64,000 bases of DNA, taken from NCBI GenBank assembly GCA_000802095.1, contig JUEB01000015.1:1-64000 (forward strand), in the 5' to 3' direction. Shown in pieces: positions 44,677 to 54,216 of the stretch; position 1 is the first letter of the stretch; the number at the start of each line of letters is the position of its first letter. Under the pieces are notes generated by a model. That model had not been told where the DNA came from and did no database searches. It was given only the letters and a program-made list of their open reading frames with translations. The stretch is from Peptococcaceae bacterium BICA1-7. Lineage in GTDB: Bacteria > Bacillota > Desulfotomaculia > Desulfotomaculales > Desulfocucumaceae. A program made the translations under genes and the position numbers.

Positions 44677-45012
44677 TTTGATTCCTCCTTTCTATCAATT
44701 AATAAAAGCAAAAAATATGCCAACAGCTTTTCGGTGGCATATCTCCAGCAGTTAAGCCTAAAAAGAGGGCTCCTCCAATACATGGCAGGAGTGGGGTGTA
44801 GACTAAAATACACATAAGTTAATAATTATTAACAGTTATTATACTATTATTATCTTATTCCCATATATAATAACGCTAGTATTAAGTATTGAAAAGACTC
44901 TGTACCCAATTTACATAATTACCTGCCAATTCAAAAGATTTTAGACAACCTGCCAATTGTTTAATTAAATAGGTTATAATATTTCTATTAAAATAAACAG
45001 GAGGGGACGCAT
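44677..45012. promoter_or_regulatory. Divergent control region of the M24 and TRAP genes
   Basis: Contains a hairpin ATATGCCA/TGGCATAT (44716-44741 region), a pair of exact direct repeats ACCTGCCAATT (44921-44931 and 44948-44958, 27 bases apart) and a TATAAT (44975-44980) that fits the TRAP operon, about 30 bases before its start. The -35 is not clear, as in regulated promoters. Confidence 0.45.
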
Positions 45013-45996
45013 GTGTTAAAGATCAGGAAATTATTAGTGGTATTGGCTATTGTTTCCATGGTGGCCGCCCTGGCCGCAGGCTGCGGGGGAAAGAAAGAGG
45101 GAGACCAAAAGGCAGCTCCTGAAAGCAAGAAATTTGTTAACATTGCCACGGGCGGTACAGCCGGAGTGTACTATCCCCTGGGAGGGGCCATGGCAGAGAT
45201 TCTCAATAAGAATGTAACCGGCGTTAACGCCACTGCGCAGACTACCGGGGCCTCAGTGGCCAATGTCAGCGCCCTCAAGGACGGCAGTGTGCAGGTGGCC
45301 TTTGTGCAGAACGACATCGCCTTCTATGCCGCCAACGGAACTGAAATGTACAAGGATAAAAAGGTGGAGGGCATAAAAGGGCTGTCCACTCTTTATCCTG
45401 AGACCATCCAGATAGTGGCCCTGGAGAAATCCAATATTAAGGATATTGCCGGACTAAAGGGCAAGCGTGTGGCTGTGGGCGCGGCGGGAAGCGGCACTGA
45501 GGCTAACGCCCGGCAGATATTGGAGGCATTTGGCATTACATATAATGATATAAAGCCCCAGTATCTATCCTTTGCCGAGGCGGCAAACAATCTTAAGGAC
45601 GGCAACATAGACGCCGCCTTTGTTACAGCGGGACATCCCACGGCCGCCATACAGGATATAGCCGCCCAGCATAAAATTAGCCTTTTACCGGTTGCTGCCG
45701 ATTCAGCTGACAAGCTAATCAAGCAGTATCCCTTCTACACCAAGTTAAGCATACCGGCCGGAACCTATCCCAACCAGGATAGTGAAGTAGCGGCTGTGGC
45801 TGTTATGGCTATGCTGGCGGTAACCGACAAGATGGATGATCAGATGGCCTACGACATTACCAAGGCCATATACGGCAACCTGGATAGAATAGCCGCCGCC
45901 CATGCCGTAGGTAAGAGTATTAAAAAGGAGTCAGCCAAGAACGGAATGTCAATCCCGCTTCATCCCGGGGCGGAGAAATACTTCAACGAGAAATAG
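45013..45996 (+). CDS. TAXI-family TRAP transporter substrate-binding lipoprotein
   Basis: 327 residues from GTG with AGGAGGGG upstream. A lipoprotein signal with lipobox LAAGC (Cys about 24) and then NIATGGTAGVYYPLGGAMAEI, the defining TAXI motif. It captures a solute, often glutamate or another dicarboxylate, outside the membrane and delivers it to the TRAP permease. First of three genes. Confidence 0.93.
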   Translation: MLKIRKLLVVLAIVSMVAALAAGCGGKKEGDQKAAPESKKFVNIATGGTAGVYYPLGGAMAEILNKNVTGVNATAQTTGASVANVSALKDGSVQVAFVQNDIAFYAANGTEMYKDKKVEGIKGLSTLYPETIQIVALEKSNIKDIAGLKGKRVAVGAAGSGTEANARQILEAFGITYNDIKPQYLSFAEAANNLKDGNIDAAFVTAGHPTAAIQDIAAQHKISLLPVAADSADKLIKQYPFYTKLSIPAGTYPNQDSEVAAVAVMAMLAVTDKMDDQMAYDITKAIYGNLDRIAAAHAVGKSIKKESAKNGMSIPLHPGAEKYFNEK

Positions 45997-46041
45997 CTTA
46001 TTGGGAGGTGGCCGGACCCCTGCAAGGGGGTCCGGCTTACA

Positions 46042-46572
46042 ATGAGAAATATTGTATTGCAGCGATCCCCGGCCAAAGCTCTGGGATTGCTGTTTTTAAT
46101 ACTGGCGCTGCTCTTCCTGGTAAAGCTCCCTTTTTTGGTGGTGGCCGACCGGGATAGCTATCCTGTTTTATTCTTTGCCCTGACGGGTAAAAAGGAATTC
46201 AGCCTTTATTATACTCACTCGGTGCAGAAAACACCGGTGCAGGAAAACTTTTTTGTTGATCAGGAAGACAGGCTGCTGCTTACCTCTACAGAGTATGAGT
46301 CACTGGGGGTGGGGACCCCTTTCCTGCCGGATGAAGGGAAATTGGTCAATCAGCAGGGGAAATATTTTCTTTCCGGCCTTAGCCGGCATTTTGAGGAAGT
46401 GGACCTGGGGGCCTCGCCTATAGCGGGCCATGCCCTTATAATTAAGAATAAAAAATATATTGTAAATGATTATTTTGCTCCGAATGAATTGGTCAGAATC
46501 CGGGTCATCCGATGCAGCACTGCATTTATTTTATGGCAAAAAATTGTACATAGGAGGGAAACGGTTGACTGA
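46042..46572 (+). CDS. DUF1850 protein
   Basis: 176 residues, one N-terminal membrane segment (about 13-33), then the DUF1850 core with FSLYYTHSVQKTPVQENF. This family is regularly found between TAXI binding proteins and fused TRAP permeases; its role is not known but probably supports the transporter. It overlaps the permease gene by eight bases. Confidence 0.87.
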   Translation: MRNIVLQRSPAKALGLLFLILALLFLVKLPFLVVADRDSYPVLFFALTGKKEFSLYYTHSVQKTPVQENFFVDQEDRLLLTSTEYESLGVGTPFLPDEGKLVNQQGKYFLSGLSRHFEEVDLGASPIAGHALIIKNKKYIVNDYFAPNELVRIRVIRCSTAFILWQKIVHRRETVD

Positions 46573-48529
46573 CAGGGTTGATCCCCAGGGGGAAGAGATA
46601 AATGAAAAGTTAAATATGGAAGAATTTATGTCCAAGTATGACAAGGAGTCCGACTACCGCCGGTATACAGGTATCGCAGCAAGGATTATCGCCGCCATTG
46701 CCATCACTTTTTCAGTCTTTCAGCTGTATACGGCTGTATTCGGTGTTTTGGACGCCCATATACAGAGATCTATCCACCTTTCTTTTGCCATGGTCCTGGT
46801 TTATCTGTTGTATCCCACCAGGCGCAGCTGGTCCAGGGAAAAGCTGCACTGGTTTGATGCTGTCCTGGCGTTTTTGGCTGCTGCCACCCCGCTGTATATA
46901 GTTGTGTTTTACCAGGAGCTTGTTTTGAGGGCGGGGGATGTGACTTTTACCGATCTGGCGGTGGGTACCCTGGGTGTTTTTTTAGTTCTGGAAGCGGCCA
47001 GAAGAGTAGTGGGCTGGCCAATTGTGATCGTGGCCAGCGTATTCCTGGGATACGCCTTTATGGGACCACTGCTGCCGGGTATGCTGGCTCACCAGGGTGT
47101 GGACCTGGAGCACCTGATAGGACACCTGTTTTTTACTACTGAAGGGGTATTTGGTATTCCTCTGGGAGTTTCATCAACCTTTATATTTCTTTTTATCCTT
47201 TTCGGCGCCTATCTTGATAAAACCGGTCTGGGCATGTTTTTTATCGATCTGGCAAAGGCTGTGGCAGGTTGGGCCAGAGGCGGCCCGGCCAAGGTTGCTG
47301 TGCTCTCCAGCGGGCTTATGGGAACAATATCCGGAAGCTCGGTGGCCAATGTTGCTGGGACAGGCAGCTTTACCATACCCATGATGAAAAACCTTGGCTA
47401 TAAGCCTGAGTTTGCCGGCGCCGTAGAGGCCGCGGCCTCTACTGGAGGGCAGCTGATGCCCCCCATAATGGGAGCTGCTGCCTTTCTTATGGCTGAATTC
47501 ACCGGGGTAGCTTACATTGAGGTGGTAAAGGCCGCTGCTATACCAGCCCTTTTATACTTCACGGGTATTTGGATAGGTGTCCACCTGGAGGCTAAAAAAC
47601 AGGGCTTAAGGGGTATATCCCGGGAGTTGCTTCCTAAGATAGGGAGCTTGATTGTGGAACGGGGTCACCTGGCTATCCCCCTTATACTTATAGTGTATGT
47701 GCTGGTTGCAGGCTATTCACCCATGAAGGCCGCTCTGGCGGGCATTATCATGAGCATTGTGGCCTCTATGCTGAGGAAATCAACCCGTATTTCAGCCCGT
47801 GATATAGTCAAGGGGCTGGAGAATGGCGCCCGGGGGGCACTGGGTGTGATTATAGCCTGCGCCACCGCCGGGATAATTATCGGTGTGGTGACCAAGACCG
47901 GTGTTGGACTAAAACTGGCCTCCACCCTGATAGACATGGCCCACGGCCTTCTCCTGCCCACACTCTTTCTTACCATGATTGCATCTATTGTCCTGGGTAT
48001 GGGGGTGCCTACCACGGCCAACTACGTGATTACCTCCACCATCACCGCCCCGGCGCTTATTCAGATGGGCGTGCCCATCTTATCGGCCCACATGTTTGCC
48101 TTTTATTTCGGCATTATCGCAGACGTTACCCCACCGGTGGCCCTGGCTGCCTACGCGGGTTCCGGTATTGCCCGAAGCGACCCTATGAAAACCGGCGTTC
48201 AGGCCTCCAAGCTGGCTATTGGGGCTTTTCTGATTCCATATATTTTCGTTATGTCGCCCTCTCTTTTACTGATAGATACAACCCTGCCCGCGGTTTTGCT
48301 TATTCTGGCAACATCGGTGACAGGAATGGTCGGTGTAAGCGCTGCGGTCTCCGGATACCTAATAACAAGGGCATCCTTGCTGGAGAGACTGGCGTTGTTT
48401 GCAGGCGGCCTGATGATGATAAAACCTGGCTTTATTACAGATTTAGCCGGGGCGGGACTGCTGCTGGGGGTATATCTCTTACAGCATATACGTAGCCGGC
48501 ATAAGCAGAAACAGATTCTGAACAGTTAG
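46565..48529 (+). CDS. TRAP transporter fused permease (DctQ-DctM, TAXI type)
   Basis: 654 residues. TTG 46565 follows AGGAGGG by six bases and fits the overlap with DUF1850. The first four membrane segments correspond to the small DctQ subunit, the rest (about 14 segments) to DctM, with SGSSVANVAGTGSFTIP and STGGQLMPPIMGAAAF, the conserved TRAP large-subunit motifs. Sodium- or proton-driven uptake. Confidence 0.92.
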   Translation: MTDRVDPQGEEINEKLNMEEFMSKYDKESDYRRYTGIAARIIAAIAITFSVFQLYTAVFGVLDAHIQRSIHLSFAMVLVYLLYPTRRSWSREKLHWFDAVLAFLAAATPLYIVVFYQELVLRAGDVTFTDLAVGTLGVFLVLEAARRVVGWPIVIVASVFLGYAFMGPLLPGMLAHQGVDLEHLIGHLFFTTEGVFGIPLGVSSTFIFLFILFGAYLDKTGLGMFFIDLAKAVAGWARGGPAKVAVLSSGLMGTISGSSVANVAGTGSFTIPMMKNLGYKPEFAGAVEAAASTGGQLMPPIMGAAAFLMAEFTGVAYIEVVKAAAIPALLYFTGIWIGVHLEAKKQGLRGISRELLPKIGSLIVERGHLAIPLILIVYVLVAGYSPMKAALAGIIMSIVASMLRKSTRISARDIVKGLENGARGALGVIIACATAGIIIGVVTKTGVGLKLASTLIDMAHGLLLPTLFLTMIASIVLGMGVPTTANYVITSTITAPALIQMGVPILSAHMFAFYFGIIADVTPPVALAAYAGSGIARSDPMKTGVQASKLAIGAFLIPYIFVMSPSLLLIDTTLPAVLLILATSVTGMVGVSAAVSGYLITRASLLERLALFAGGLMMIKPGFITDLAGAGLLLGVYLLQHIRSRHKQKQILNS

Positions 48530-48545
48530 GTAAACCGAACTCTTT

Positions 48546-48574
48546 AGTGCCTTCCGGAGGAAGGCGCTTTTTTT
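48546..48574 (+). terminator. Terminator of the TRAP operon
   Basis: AGTGCCTTCC-GGA-GGAAGGCGCT followed by TTTTTT. Confidence 0.85.
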
Positions 48575-48738
48575 ACTCACCAACAGAAATACAGCCCCGC
48601 CCTAACCCATTCTCCGCCCCTCCCGGTTTAAGCCGGCCTAATATCATATTATGGAGAAAAAGAAAGATTCATGTTAGAATTGCATAGCAGGTGTATTATT
48701 ATAGATGATTAAATACTGCAGGGGAAGAGAAGGATCAC

Positions 48739-50091
48739 TTGAGAGGTAATCTGAAGAACTGGCAGATAATTCTGTATAGCATGGGCGGGGAGTCCTACAT
48801 GGTGGTGTTTGCCCTGACCGCCTGGATTATGTACGGCTATTGCCCCCCCGAGGGCAGGGGAGTGCAGCTGCTTTCACTGGCCACCTTTTCGGTCGTAACC
48901 ACTCTGGCCAGAATTATTGAGGCAGTTTTAAATCCAGTGGTGGGCTATATAAGTGACAACACCAGCACCCCATGGGGCCGGAGGATTCCCTTTATATTCG
49001 GGGGGGCTGTTCTGACAGCTATCTCCCTGATACTGATATCAAGGCCACCGGTTGTTACCGGGGCGGATAAGCTGAATGTAATATATTTTTCTTTTTTCTT
49101 TATTTTGTTGACAGTGTCCAGTCTTTTCATGTATCAGCCGGTGCTTGCCCTGGGGCCAGAAATTACTGCAGACAGTAATGAAAGGGTAAAAATTACCAGC
49201 ATAGCTCTTTTTTTGGGAGTTATTGTAGGGCTTTTTAATCTTACCCAGGGCCTGGCCTTTGAAAGGCTGGGATTTGCAAACACCACCCTTATATTTGGGC
49301 TGACTGTATTTATACTGGCCATGGGGCCGGTGGTTTCCATTAATGAAAAAAGAGATGTGATCATACGTGATAGAACTGAGCTGAGCCCCAAAACTGGATT
49401 TTTTAAAGGAATGTCAGGCATCCTCCAGAACAGGATATTCCTTTTGTTTGCTCTGGCCAACAGCATACAGATGCTTTCCTTCGTTACACTAACTGCCGCC
49501 GCCCCCTATCTGCTCACCGAGGTTGCCGGCAAAAAACCCGGCGATACTGTGGTGCTTGGCCTTTTCTTCCTGTCTGGGATGCTTGTGGGCATTCCGGCGG
49601 CCAACATTCTCACCAAAAAGTACTGCAAAAAAAATATTTTTACCTGGAGCGTTCTGGCGGGCGTACTGCTGTTTTTCTGCATGGCCTTTCTGGCCTTTCT
49701 TCCTGAACGGGCGGTGTACCCGGCAATACTGGTTTTTTCCTTTTTTTATGCATTTGTCTTTATGTTTACCAATACCGTAAAAAACCCTATGCTGGCGGAC
49801 GTTATTCTACTTGACGGCCAGTTGTCCGGTGAAAGGAAGGAAGCCCTTTTTATAGGAACACACGGCCTTATATTTCGAACTATTGACTCGGCCAACATAC
49901 CCATTACCGCAGCCCTTTTCGCCCACTTCGGCTACAGCGCGGGCAACTCCCTGGGCATTTATCTTGTTTTCCCGGTTTGCGCAGTAATTAATCTGGTAAG
50001 CTTTTTTATTATCAAAAATTATCCCCTGGATGACCAGGGAGGCTTTCTGGAAGGCTACAGAGAAAAATATGGCTATATTAAGGAAAGGTGA
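48739..50091 (+). CDS. MFS transporter, glycoside-pentoside-hexuronide (GPH) type
   Basis: 450 residues, about 12 membrane segments, TTG start with AGGGGAAGAG upstream. The GPH/MFS_2 signature is seen in LNPVVGYISDNTSTPWGRRIPFI (central part DNTSTPWGRRIPF). It would import a sugar or related solute with a cation. No sugar-metabolism gene is adjacent. The dispersed repeat begins just after its stop. Confidence 0.83.
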   Translation: MRGNLKNWQIILYSMGGESYMVVFALTAWIMYGYCPPEGRGVQLLSLATFSVVTTLARIIEAVLNPVVGYISDNTSTPWGRRIPFIFGGAVLTAISLILISRPPVVTGADKLNVIYFSFFFILLTVSSLFMYQPVLALGPEITADSNERVKITSIALFLGVIVGLFNLTQGLAFERLGFANTTLIFGLTVFILAMGPVVSINEKRDVIIRDRTELSPKTGFFKGMSGILQNRIFLLFALANSIQMLSFVTLTAAAPYLLTEVAGKKPGDTVVLGLFFLSGMLVGIPAANILTKKYCKKNIFTWSVLAGVLLFFCMAFLAFLPERAVYPAILVFSFFYAFVFMFTNTVKNPMLADVILLDGQLSGERKEALFIGTHGLIFRTIDSANIPITAALFAHFGYSAGNSLGIYLVFPVCAVINLVSFFIIKNYPLDDQGGFLEGYREKYGYIKER

Positions 50092-50098
50092 CACACCG

Positions 50099-50310
50099 TA
50101 AGCGGAATGGGGACACACCTCCCTGATGTGATTGACTCTGGAGGTCTGAGGAATGTCCCCGATCTGGATATTGGCTCTGAAGGTCGGAGGAATGTCCCCG
50201 ATCGGGATGGTTTTTGTGCTCCCCCCAATCCCCAATCCCCAGCAGCAGAAAATAGAAGGCATAAAGGAAACAGGGAGAATGTTGATGGTTGGCAGCAGGC
50301 AGGTCTGAAT
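50099..50310 (+). repeat. Dispersed repeat, copy 2 (pair with 2100-2271)
   Basis: Begins AAGCGGAATGGGGACACACC and holds two versions of GGAATGTCCCCGATC, the second extended as in copy 1. Inserted directly after a gene stop codon, as is copy 1. No coding frame supported. Confidence 0.7.
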
Positions 50311-50422
50311 CCGTCCAGGGAATAGATTTTTGAAGGCTGGTGTCGGTAAAAGGTGAAATAAAAAAAGCCTCCCCTCAGTAATATTATGGTAATATATGGT
50401 AAATGGTTTGGGGGGGTTGCCC

Positions 50423-50617
50423 GTGAGGTGGGTAGGGCTGAAGTACAGTTTGGTTTCCAGCCTGGTGACGGAGTACAGGGACCTGCTGTTTCTGGCGGCG
50501 TTCACCTTCTGCTCGCTGTGTGCTATTCACTTTTTTTCCACTGTAATCTTCTACCAGGGGGAGTTGAGTGATCTTTTTTCCGGAGGTGTCATTATATTTA
50601 GCTCAAAGGGACAATAG
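50423..50617 (+). CDS. Possible small membrane protein
   Basis: 64 residues from GTG, with GGGGGGG about four bases upstream. It has one or two hydrophobic stretches (LLFLAAFTFCSLCAIHFF). No family recognised. It lies between two repeat elements; a chance frame is possible. Confidence 0.3.
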   Translation: MRWVGLKYSLVSSLVTEYRDLLFLAAFTFCSLCAIHFFSTVIFYQGELSDLFSGGVIIFSSKGQ

Positions 50618-50636
50618 ATTGCTTATACTGTTGGTT

Positions 50637-50815
50637 ACTGCGGTCGGAATACAGAAGACAGAATTCAGAATTCAGAATGGTTTGGGCATTTCTCATAAGT
50701 TAAATAAAGCTTTTTAGCTGGGCTCATAACCTCTGTGTCCTCTGTGCTGTAGTTTAAAAAGTACCCCAATTTTCATCCTCCTGGTGGCCGTTTTTGGCGG
50801 ACCGGGTGTCTGGAT
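50637..50815 (+). repeat. Half copy of the nested repeat (copy 4)
   Basis: CGGTCGGAATACAGAAGACA and CAGAATTCAGAATTCAGAAT match the start of the element at 52963; then CTCTGTGTCCTCTGTG (50731-50746) and TCATCCTCCTGGTGGCCG match its right half. The left CACAGAG arm is missing, so this copy is partial. Confidence 0.7.
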
Positions 50816-50867
50816 TATGAATTTTTCCGTCTGTATGGCGGTTTTTTTATTTTTTTTTGGATATGTA

Positions 50868-50916
50868 TTGACTGATTATTTATTATGTATAACATTATAT
50901 ATAACGATGTACAAAG
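50868..50916 (+). promoter_or_regulatory. Promoter and shared operator of the enoate-type reductase
   Basis: TTGACT (50868-50873), 16-base spacer, TAACAT (50890-50895). Overlapping the start point is TATATATAACGATGTACA (50897-50914), nearly identical to the motif in the promoter of the gene at 56232 and at the same distance from the -10. Confidence 0.55.
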
Positions 50917-50942
50917 CACCAGTGATACAAGGAGGGAATATT

Positions 50943-52937
50943 TTGGAACTGCTTTTCAAGCCTATTAGAATAGGCGGCATGGAGTTGAAGAACCGTATTT
51001 CGATGCCGGCCATACATCACAATTATACCCCTGACGGCTTTGTCAACGACAGGCTGGTCAAGTATTACGAGACAAGGGCCAGGGGTGGCGCAGGCCTCAT
51101 TATAGTGGGTGGCTGCACCATTGATATGATAGGCATCGGGCCAAAAATGATCGGCCTGCATGACGATAAGTACATAGAGGGGCTGAAAAGGCTAACCGGC
51201 GCTGTTAAGGGGGCCGGGGCCAAAATTGCCGCCCAGTTGTACCAGGCCGGGAGGTATACACATTCCTTCTTTATAGGCCAGCAGGCCATAGCGCCCTCGC
51301 CCATAGCCTCAAAGTTTACCGGGGAAGTGCCCAGGGAAATGACCTCCGAGGATATTGAAATGGTTATAGAAAGCTTTGGCGAAGCTGCCCTGAGGGCTAA
51401 AAAGGCAGGGTTTGACGCTGTTGAGATTATTGCCAGCGCGGGCTATCTCATCTGCCAGTTTCTCTCTCCCATAACCAACCAGAGGACCGACCAATACGGT
51501 GGGTCATGGGAGAATAGGTGCCGCTTCGGGATCGAGGTTGTTAAAAGGGTCAGGGCCAGGGCGGGCAGTGATTTTACAGTTCTGGTGAGGCTGTCGGGCA
51601 ATGACTTTATGCCTGGCAGCAACACCAACAAAGAGGCCGCCCTTTTTGCCGCAGAGTTGGAAAAAGCAGGTGCAGACTGTTTTAACGTTACCGGGGGCTG
51701 GCATGAAACCAGGGTTCCTCAAATTACCGGTGACCTCCCCCGGGGGGGCTTCGCCTATCTGGCCAGTGGGGTCAAGGCCGCTGTCAGCGTTCCGGTGATA
51801 GCCAGCAACAGGATTAACGACCCCGAGGTTGCGGAAAGAATACTGATCAGCGGCCAGGCCGATATGGTCAATATTGGCCGCCCGATGATTGCCGACCCTC
51901 ATTTTGCCAATAAGGCCCAAAACGGCCGGCACAAATCCATAAGAAAATGCCTGGCCTGTAATCAGGGCTGCATGGACATGGTTTTTTCCGCCCAGGAGGT
52001 GCACTGTGCAGTTAACCCTCTGGCCGGCAGGGAATATGAGATATCAGTGGAGCCTGCGGCCTCAGCACGGAAGGTTCTGGTAATTGGCGGGGGCCCGGCC
52101 GGGATGGAAGCTGCCCTTACGGCGGCCTCCAGGGGGCACCAGGTCACCCTTTGGGAAAAAAGCGGGCGGCTGGGCGGCCAGGTCCACTATGCGGCTGCGC
52201 CTTCCGGCAAAAAAGAGTTTTTGAGCCTTGTTTATTATTATGAGCATGAGCTTAACGAAAAGGGCGTCAAGGTGGAGTTGAACAGAGAGGCCACTGCCGG
52301 AGATGTTGTAAGGCAGGGGGCCGATGTGGTGGTGGTGGCCACCGGGGCCGGGCCGGCAGGGGCCCCCTTCATGGTCAGTGCCCCTGAAAAAGTGTATACG
52401 GCCCTTGAGGTGCTGGACGGCACCGCCATCCTGGGGAGAGAAGTGGTGGTGGTGGGGGGCGGCGCAGTGGGCTGTGAAACAGCCGTAACCATCGCTGAGA
52501 TGGGCACCATAAGTGCGGAGACCCTTAAATTCCTCATGGAGAATGAGGCCGAGTCCTATGAAACCCTGTTAGGGCTGCTTAACCGGGGCACAAAAAATGT
52601 TACCGTGGTGGAACTGCTAAAGGGTATAGGCAGGGACATAGGCAAAAGCACCAGGTGGGTGGTTATGAAGAATATAAAAAGGCTGGGGATTAAGGTTATT
52701 GACCAGGCCGGGGTGAAAGAAGTCAACGGCCAGGGAGTTTTAATAGAGCGTGAAGGTCAGGAGACACTTATCCCTGCCGACAGCGTGGTGCTGTCCGTGG
52801 GTTCCAGGCCTGTGAACGGGCTGGCCGGCGAGCTGCAGGGAAAAGTTTCTCAATTGCATATCATTGGCGATGCTTCCAGTCCAAGAAAGATTACAGAGGC
52901 CATCCGTGAGGGGTTTGAGCTGGCTGTAAAAATATAA
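50943..52937 (+). CDS. NADH:flavin oxidoreductase / 2,4-dienoyl-CoA reductase-like (OYE) protein
   Basis: 664 residues from TTG 50943, seven bases after AAGGAGGG; upstream codons form a hydrophobic but unsupported extension. The N-terminal TIM barrel (about 1-335) is Old-Yellow-Enzyme-like (PIRIGGMELKNRISMPAIHH, AAQLYQAGRY). Four-cysteine 4Fe-4S loop CLACNQGCMD and a later C in EVHCAVNP. The FAD/NAD part starts near 375 with VLVIGGGPAGMEAAL and has VVVVGGGAVGCETA. The enzyme would reduce an activated C=C bond with NADH. A PadR gene follows. Confidence 0.92.
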   Translation: MELLFKPIRIGGMELKNRISMPAIHHNYTPDGFVNDRLVKYYETRARGGAGLIIVGGCTIDMIGIGPKMIGLHDDKYIEGLKRLTGAVKGAGAKIAAQLYQAGRYTHSFFIGQQAIAPSPIASKFTGEVPREMTSEDIEMVIESFGEAALRAKKAGFDAVEIIASAGYLICQFLSPITNQRTDQYGGSWENRCRFGIEVVKRVRARAGSDFTVLVRLSGNDFMPGSNTNKEAALFAAELEKAGADCFNVTGGWHETRVPQITGDLPRGGFAYLASGVKAAVSVPVIASNRINDPEVAERILISGQADMVNIGRPMIADPHFANKAQNGRHKSIRKCLACNQGCMDMVFSAQEVHCAVNPLAGREYEISVEPAASARKVLVIGGGPAGMEAALTAASRGHQVTLWEKSGRLGGQVHYAAAPSGKKEFLSLVYYYEHELNEKGVKVELNREATAGDVVRQGADVVVVATGAGPAGAPFMVSAPEKVYTALEVLDGTAILGREVVVVGGGAVGCETAVTIAEMGTISAETLKFLMENEAESYETLLGLLNRGTKNVTVVELLKGIGRDIGKSTRWVVMKNIKRLGIKVIDQAGVKEVNGQGVLIEREGQETLIPADSVVLSVGSRPVNGLAGELQGKVSQLHIIGDASSPRKITEAIREGFELAVKI

Positions 52938-52962
52938 AAAAGCTTATTCTGATATTCTTAAT

Positions 52963-53309
52963 GGTCGGAATACAGAACCCAGAATTCAGAATTCAGAATG
53001 GTTTGGGCCGCCTTAAACGGCCACCAAGGAGGATGTAAATTCTGGTCTTTATTAAGCCACAGAGGACACAGAGATCACAGAGAATTTACTTTTAAGCATT
53101 ACTCTCAGAGGTCTGAAGCAGAGTAAAAAATTAGAGTATTTTTGTTAGCCCTTTCAAATCTATTTAAAAAAAACCTCATATAGCATTCAAGCAAGTCTTA
53201 AAAAAACTCTGTGTCCTCTGTGTGCTCTGTGGCTTAAAAAGGACCGTATTTTCATTCTCCTTGGTGGCTGCTTTTGGCAGCCCGGGTGTCTGAATTCTGG
53301 ATTCCGACC
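52963..53309. repeat. Nested inverted-repeat element containing CACAGAG copy 5
   Basis: Three nested pairs of arms: GGTCGGAATACAGAACCCAG (52963) with CTGGATTCCGACC (53297-53309); GGCCACCAAGGAGGATG (53018-53034) with CATTCTCCTTGGTGGC (53251-53266); CCACAGAGGACACAGAG (53056-53072) with CTCTGTGTCCTCTGTG (53208-53223). The core is almost the same as copy 2. No gene is present in this 414-base gap. Confidence 0.8.
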
Positions 53310-53351
53310 GTATAGAATTTCAGAATAAGCCTAAAAAGTGTTGGTGTTTTT

Positions 53352-53927
53352 ATGTCTTTATCATATGCCATTCTGGGGCTATTAAGCTACCGTCCTATGA
53401 CAGGATACAGCCTCAAGGAGGTTTTTGACAATTCCATAAGCCACTTCTGGCACGCACATCTTAGTCAGATTTACCGGGAGCTGTCCAGAATGGAGGAAAA
53501 CGGGCTGGTGGCATCGGAAGTCCAGCGGCGGGAGGGAAGGCCTGACAGAAAAGTCTATCACATAACCTCCCGGGGTGAGGAGAACTTGCAGTCCTGGCTG
53601 GTGTCCTTTCCGCAAAAACTGGTCATGAGCTATAATGATGAGTTTCTTCTCAGGCTGTACTTCGGTGGCAGAATCGGACGGGATGAGATACTTTTTCAGA
53701 TGACCAAGTACAGAAAGGAAACAGAGTCCCGGCTGAATCATTTCCAGTCCCTCTACGGGATCATTGAGGAATTTTCCAAAAAGGCCGGTGGTCCAGGTGA
53801 CAGGCTATACTGGGAGCTCACCCTGGACCTGGGAGTCCGGCTGCTCAGGGCAAACCTGGAGTGGACAGAGAAAGCCCTTGATAAAATAAGATCCGGAGAT
53901 GAATCACAGATCAAGCCGCAGGGCTAG
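53352..53927 (+). CDS. PadR family regulator, AphA/Vir C-terminal type
   Basis: 191 residues. Winged helix (LGLLSYRPMTGYSLKEVFD, IYRELSRMEENGLVASE) plus helical arm; clearly related to the PadR protein at 14922. There is no strong ribosome site before the ATG, so expression may be low or the start different. Its position after the OYE-type gene suggests it regulates that gene. Confidence 0.86.
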   Translation: MSLSYAILGLLSYRPMTGYSLKEVFDNSISHFWHAHLSQIYRELSRMEENGLVASEVQRREGRPDRKVYHITSRGEENLQSWLVSFPQKLVMSYNDEFLLRLYFGGRIGRDEILFQMTKYRKETESRLNHFQSLYGIIEEFSKKAGGPGDRLYWELTLDLGVRLLRANLEWTEKALDKIRSGDESQIKPQG

Positions 53928-53976
53928 AGGGTTGTCCGTAAAAATTGTTTTAATTAGTAAAACCATAAAAAAGTAC

Positions 53977-54005
53977 TTGATCTATTAAGGAAAATATATT
54001 ATATT
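53977..54005 (+). promoter_or_regulatory. Sigma-A promoter of amtB-glnK
   Basis: TTGATC (53977-53982), 17-base spacer, TATATT (54000-54005). The leader to amtB would be about 310 bases. Confidence 0.75.
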
Positions 54006-54054
54006 ACTGTTATCAGAAAGCAAATAATACTCACTGGTGAGTAAAGGGGCACTG

Positions 54055-54098
54055 AAGCCCGGCATCATATTAAAGTATGATGCCGGGCTTTTCTATTT
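54055..54098 (+). terminator. First terminator in the amtB leader
   Basis: AAGCCCGGCATCATA (54055-54069) pairs perfectly with TATGATGCCGGGCTT (54076-54090), followed by TTCTATTTAT. Confidence 0.88.
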
Positions 54099-54170
54099 AT
54101 TTATCTTTTTATTTTGTTTAGAAGTTATACTGTTAAGTAGGAAAATATATAATACGATGTGGTATTATCT

Positions 54171-54216
54171 GGCGAGGGTGCTAATTGTGTTGTAATAGCG
54201 CCCTCGCCATTTTTAT
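54171..54216 (+). terminator. Second terminator in the amtB leader
   Basis: GGCGAGGGTGCTA (54171-54183) pairs with TAGCGCCCTCGCC (54196-54208) with one G-U pair, followed by ATTTTTATT. Confidence 0.85.
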
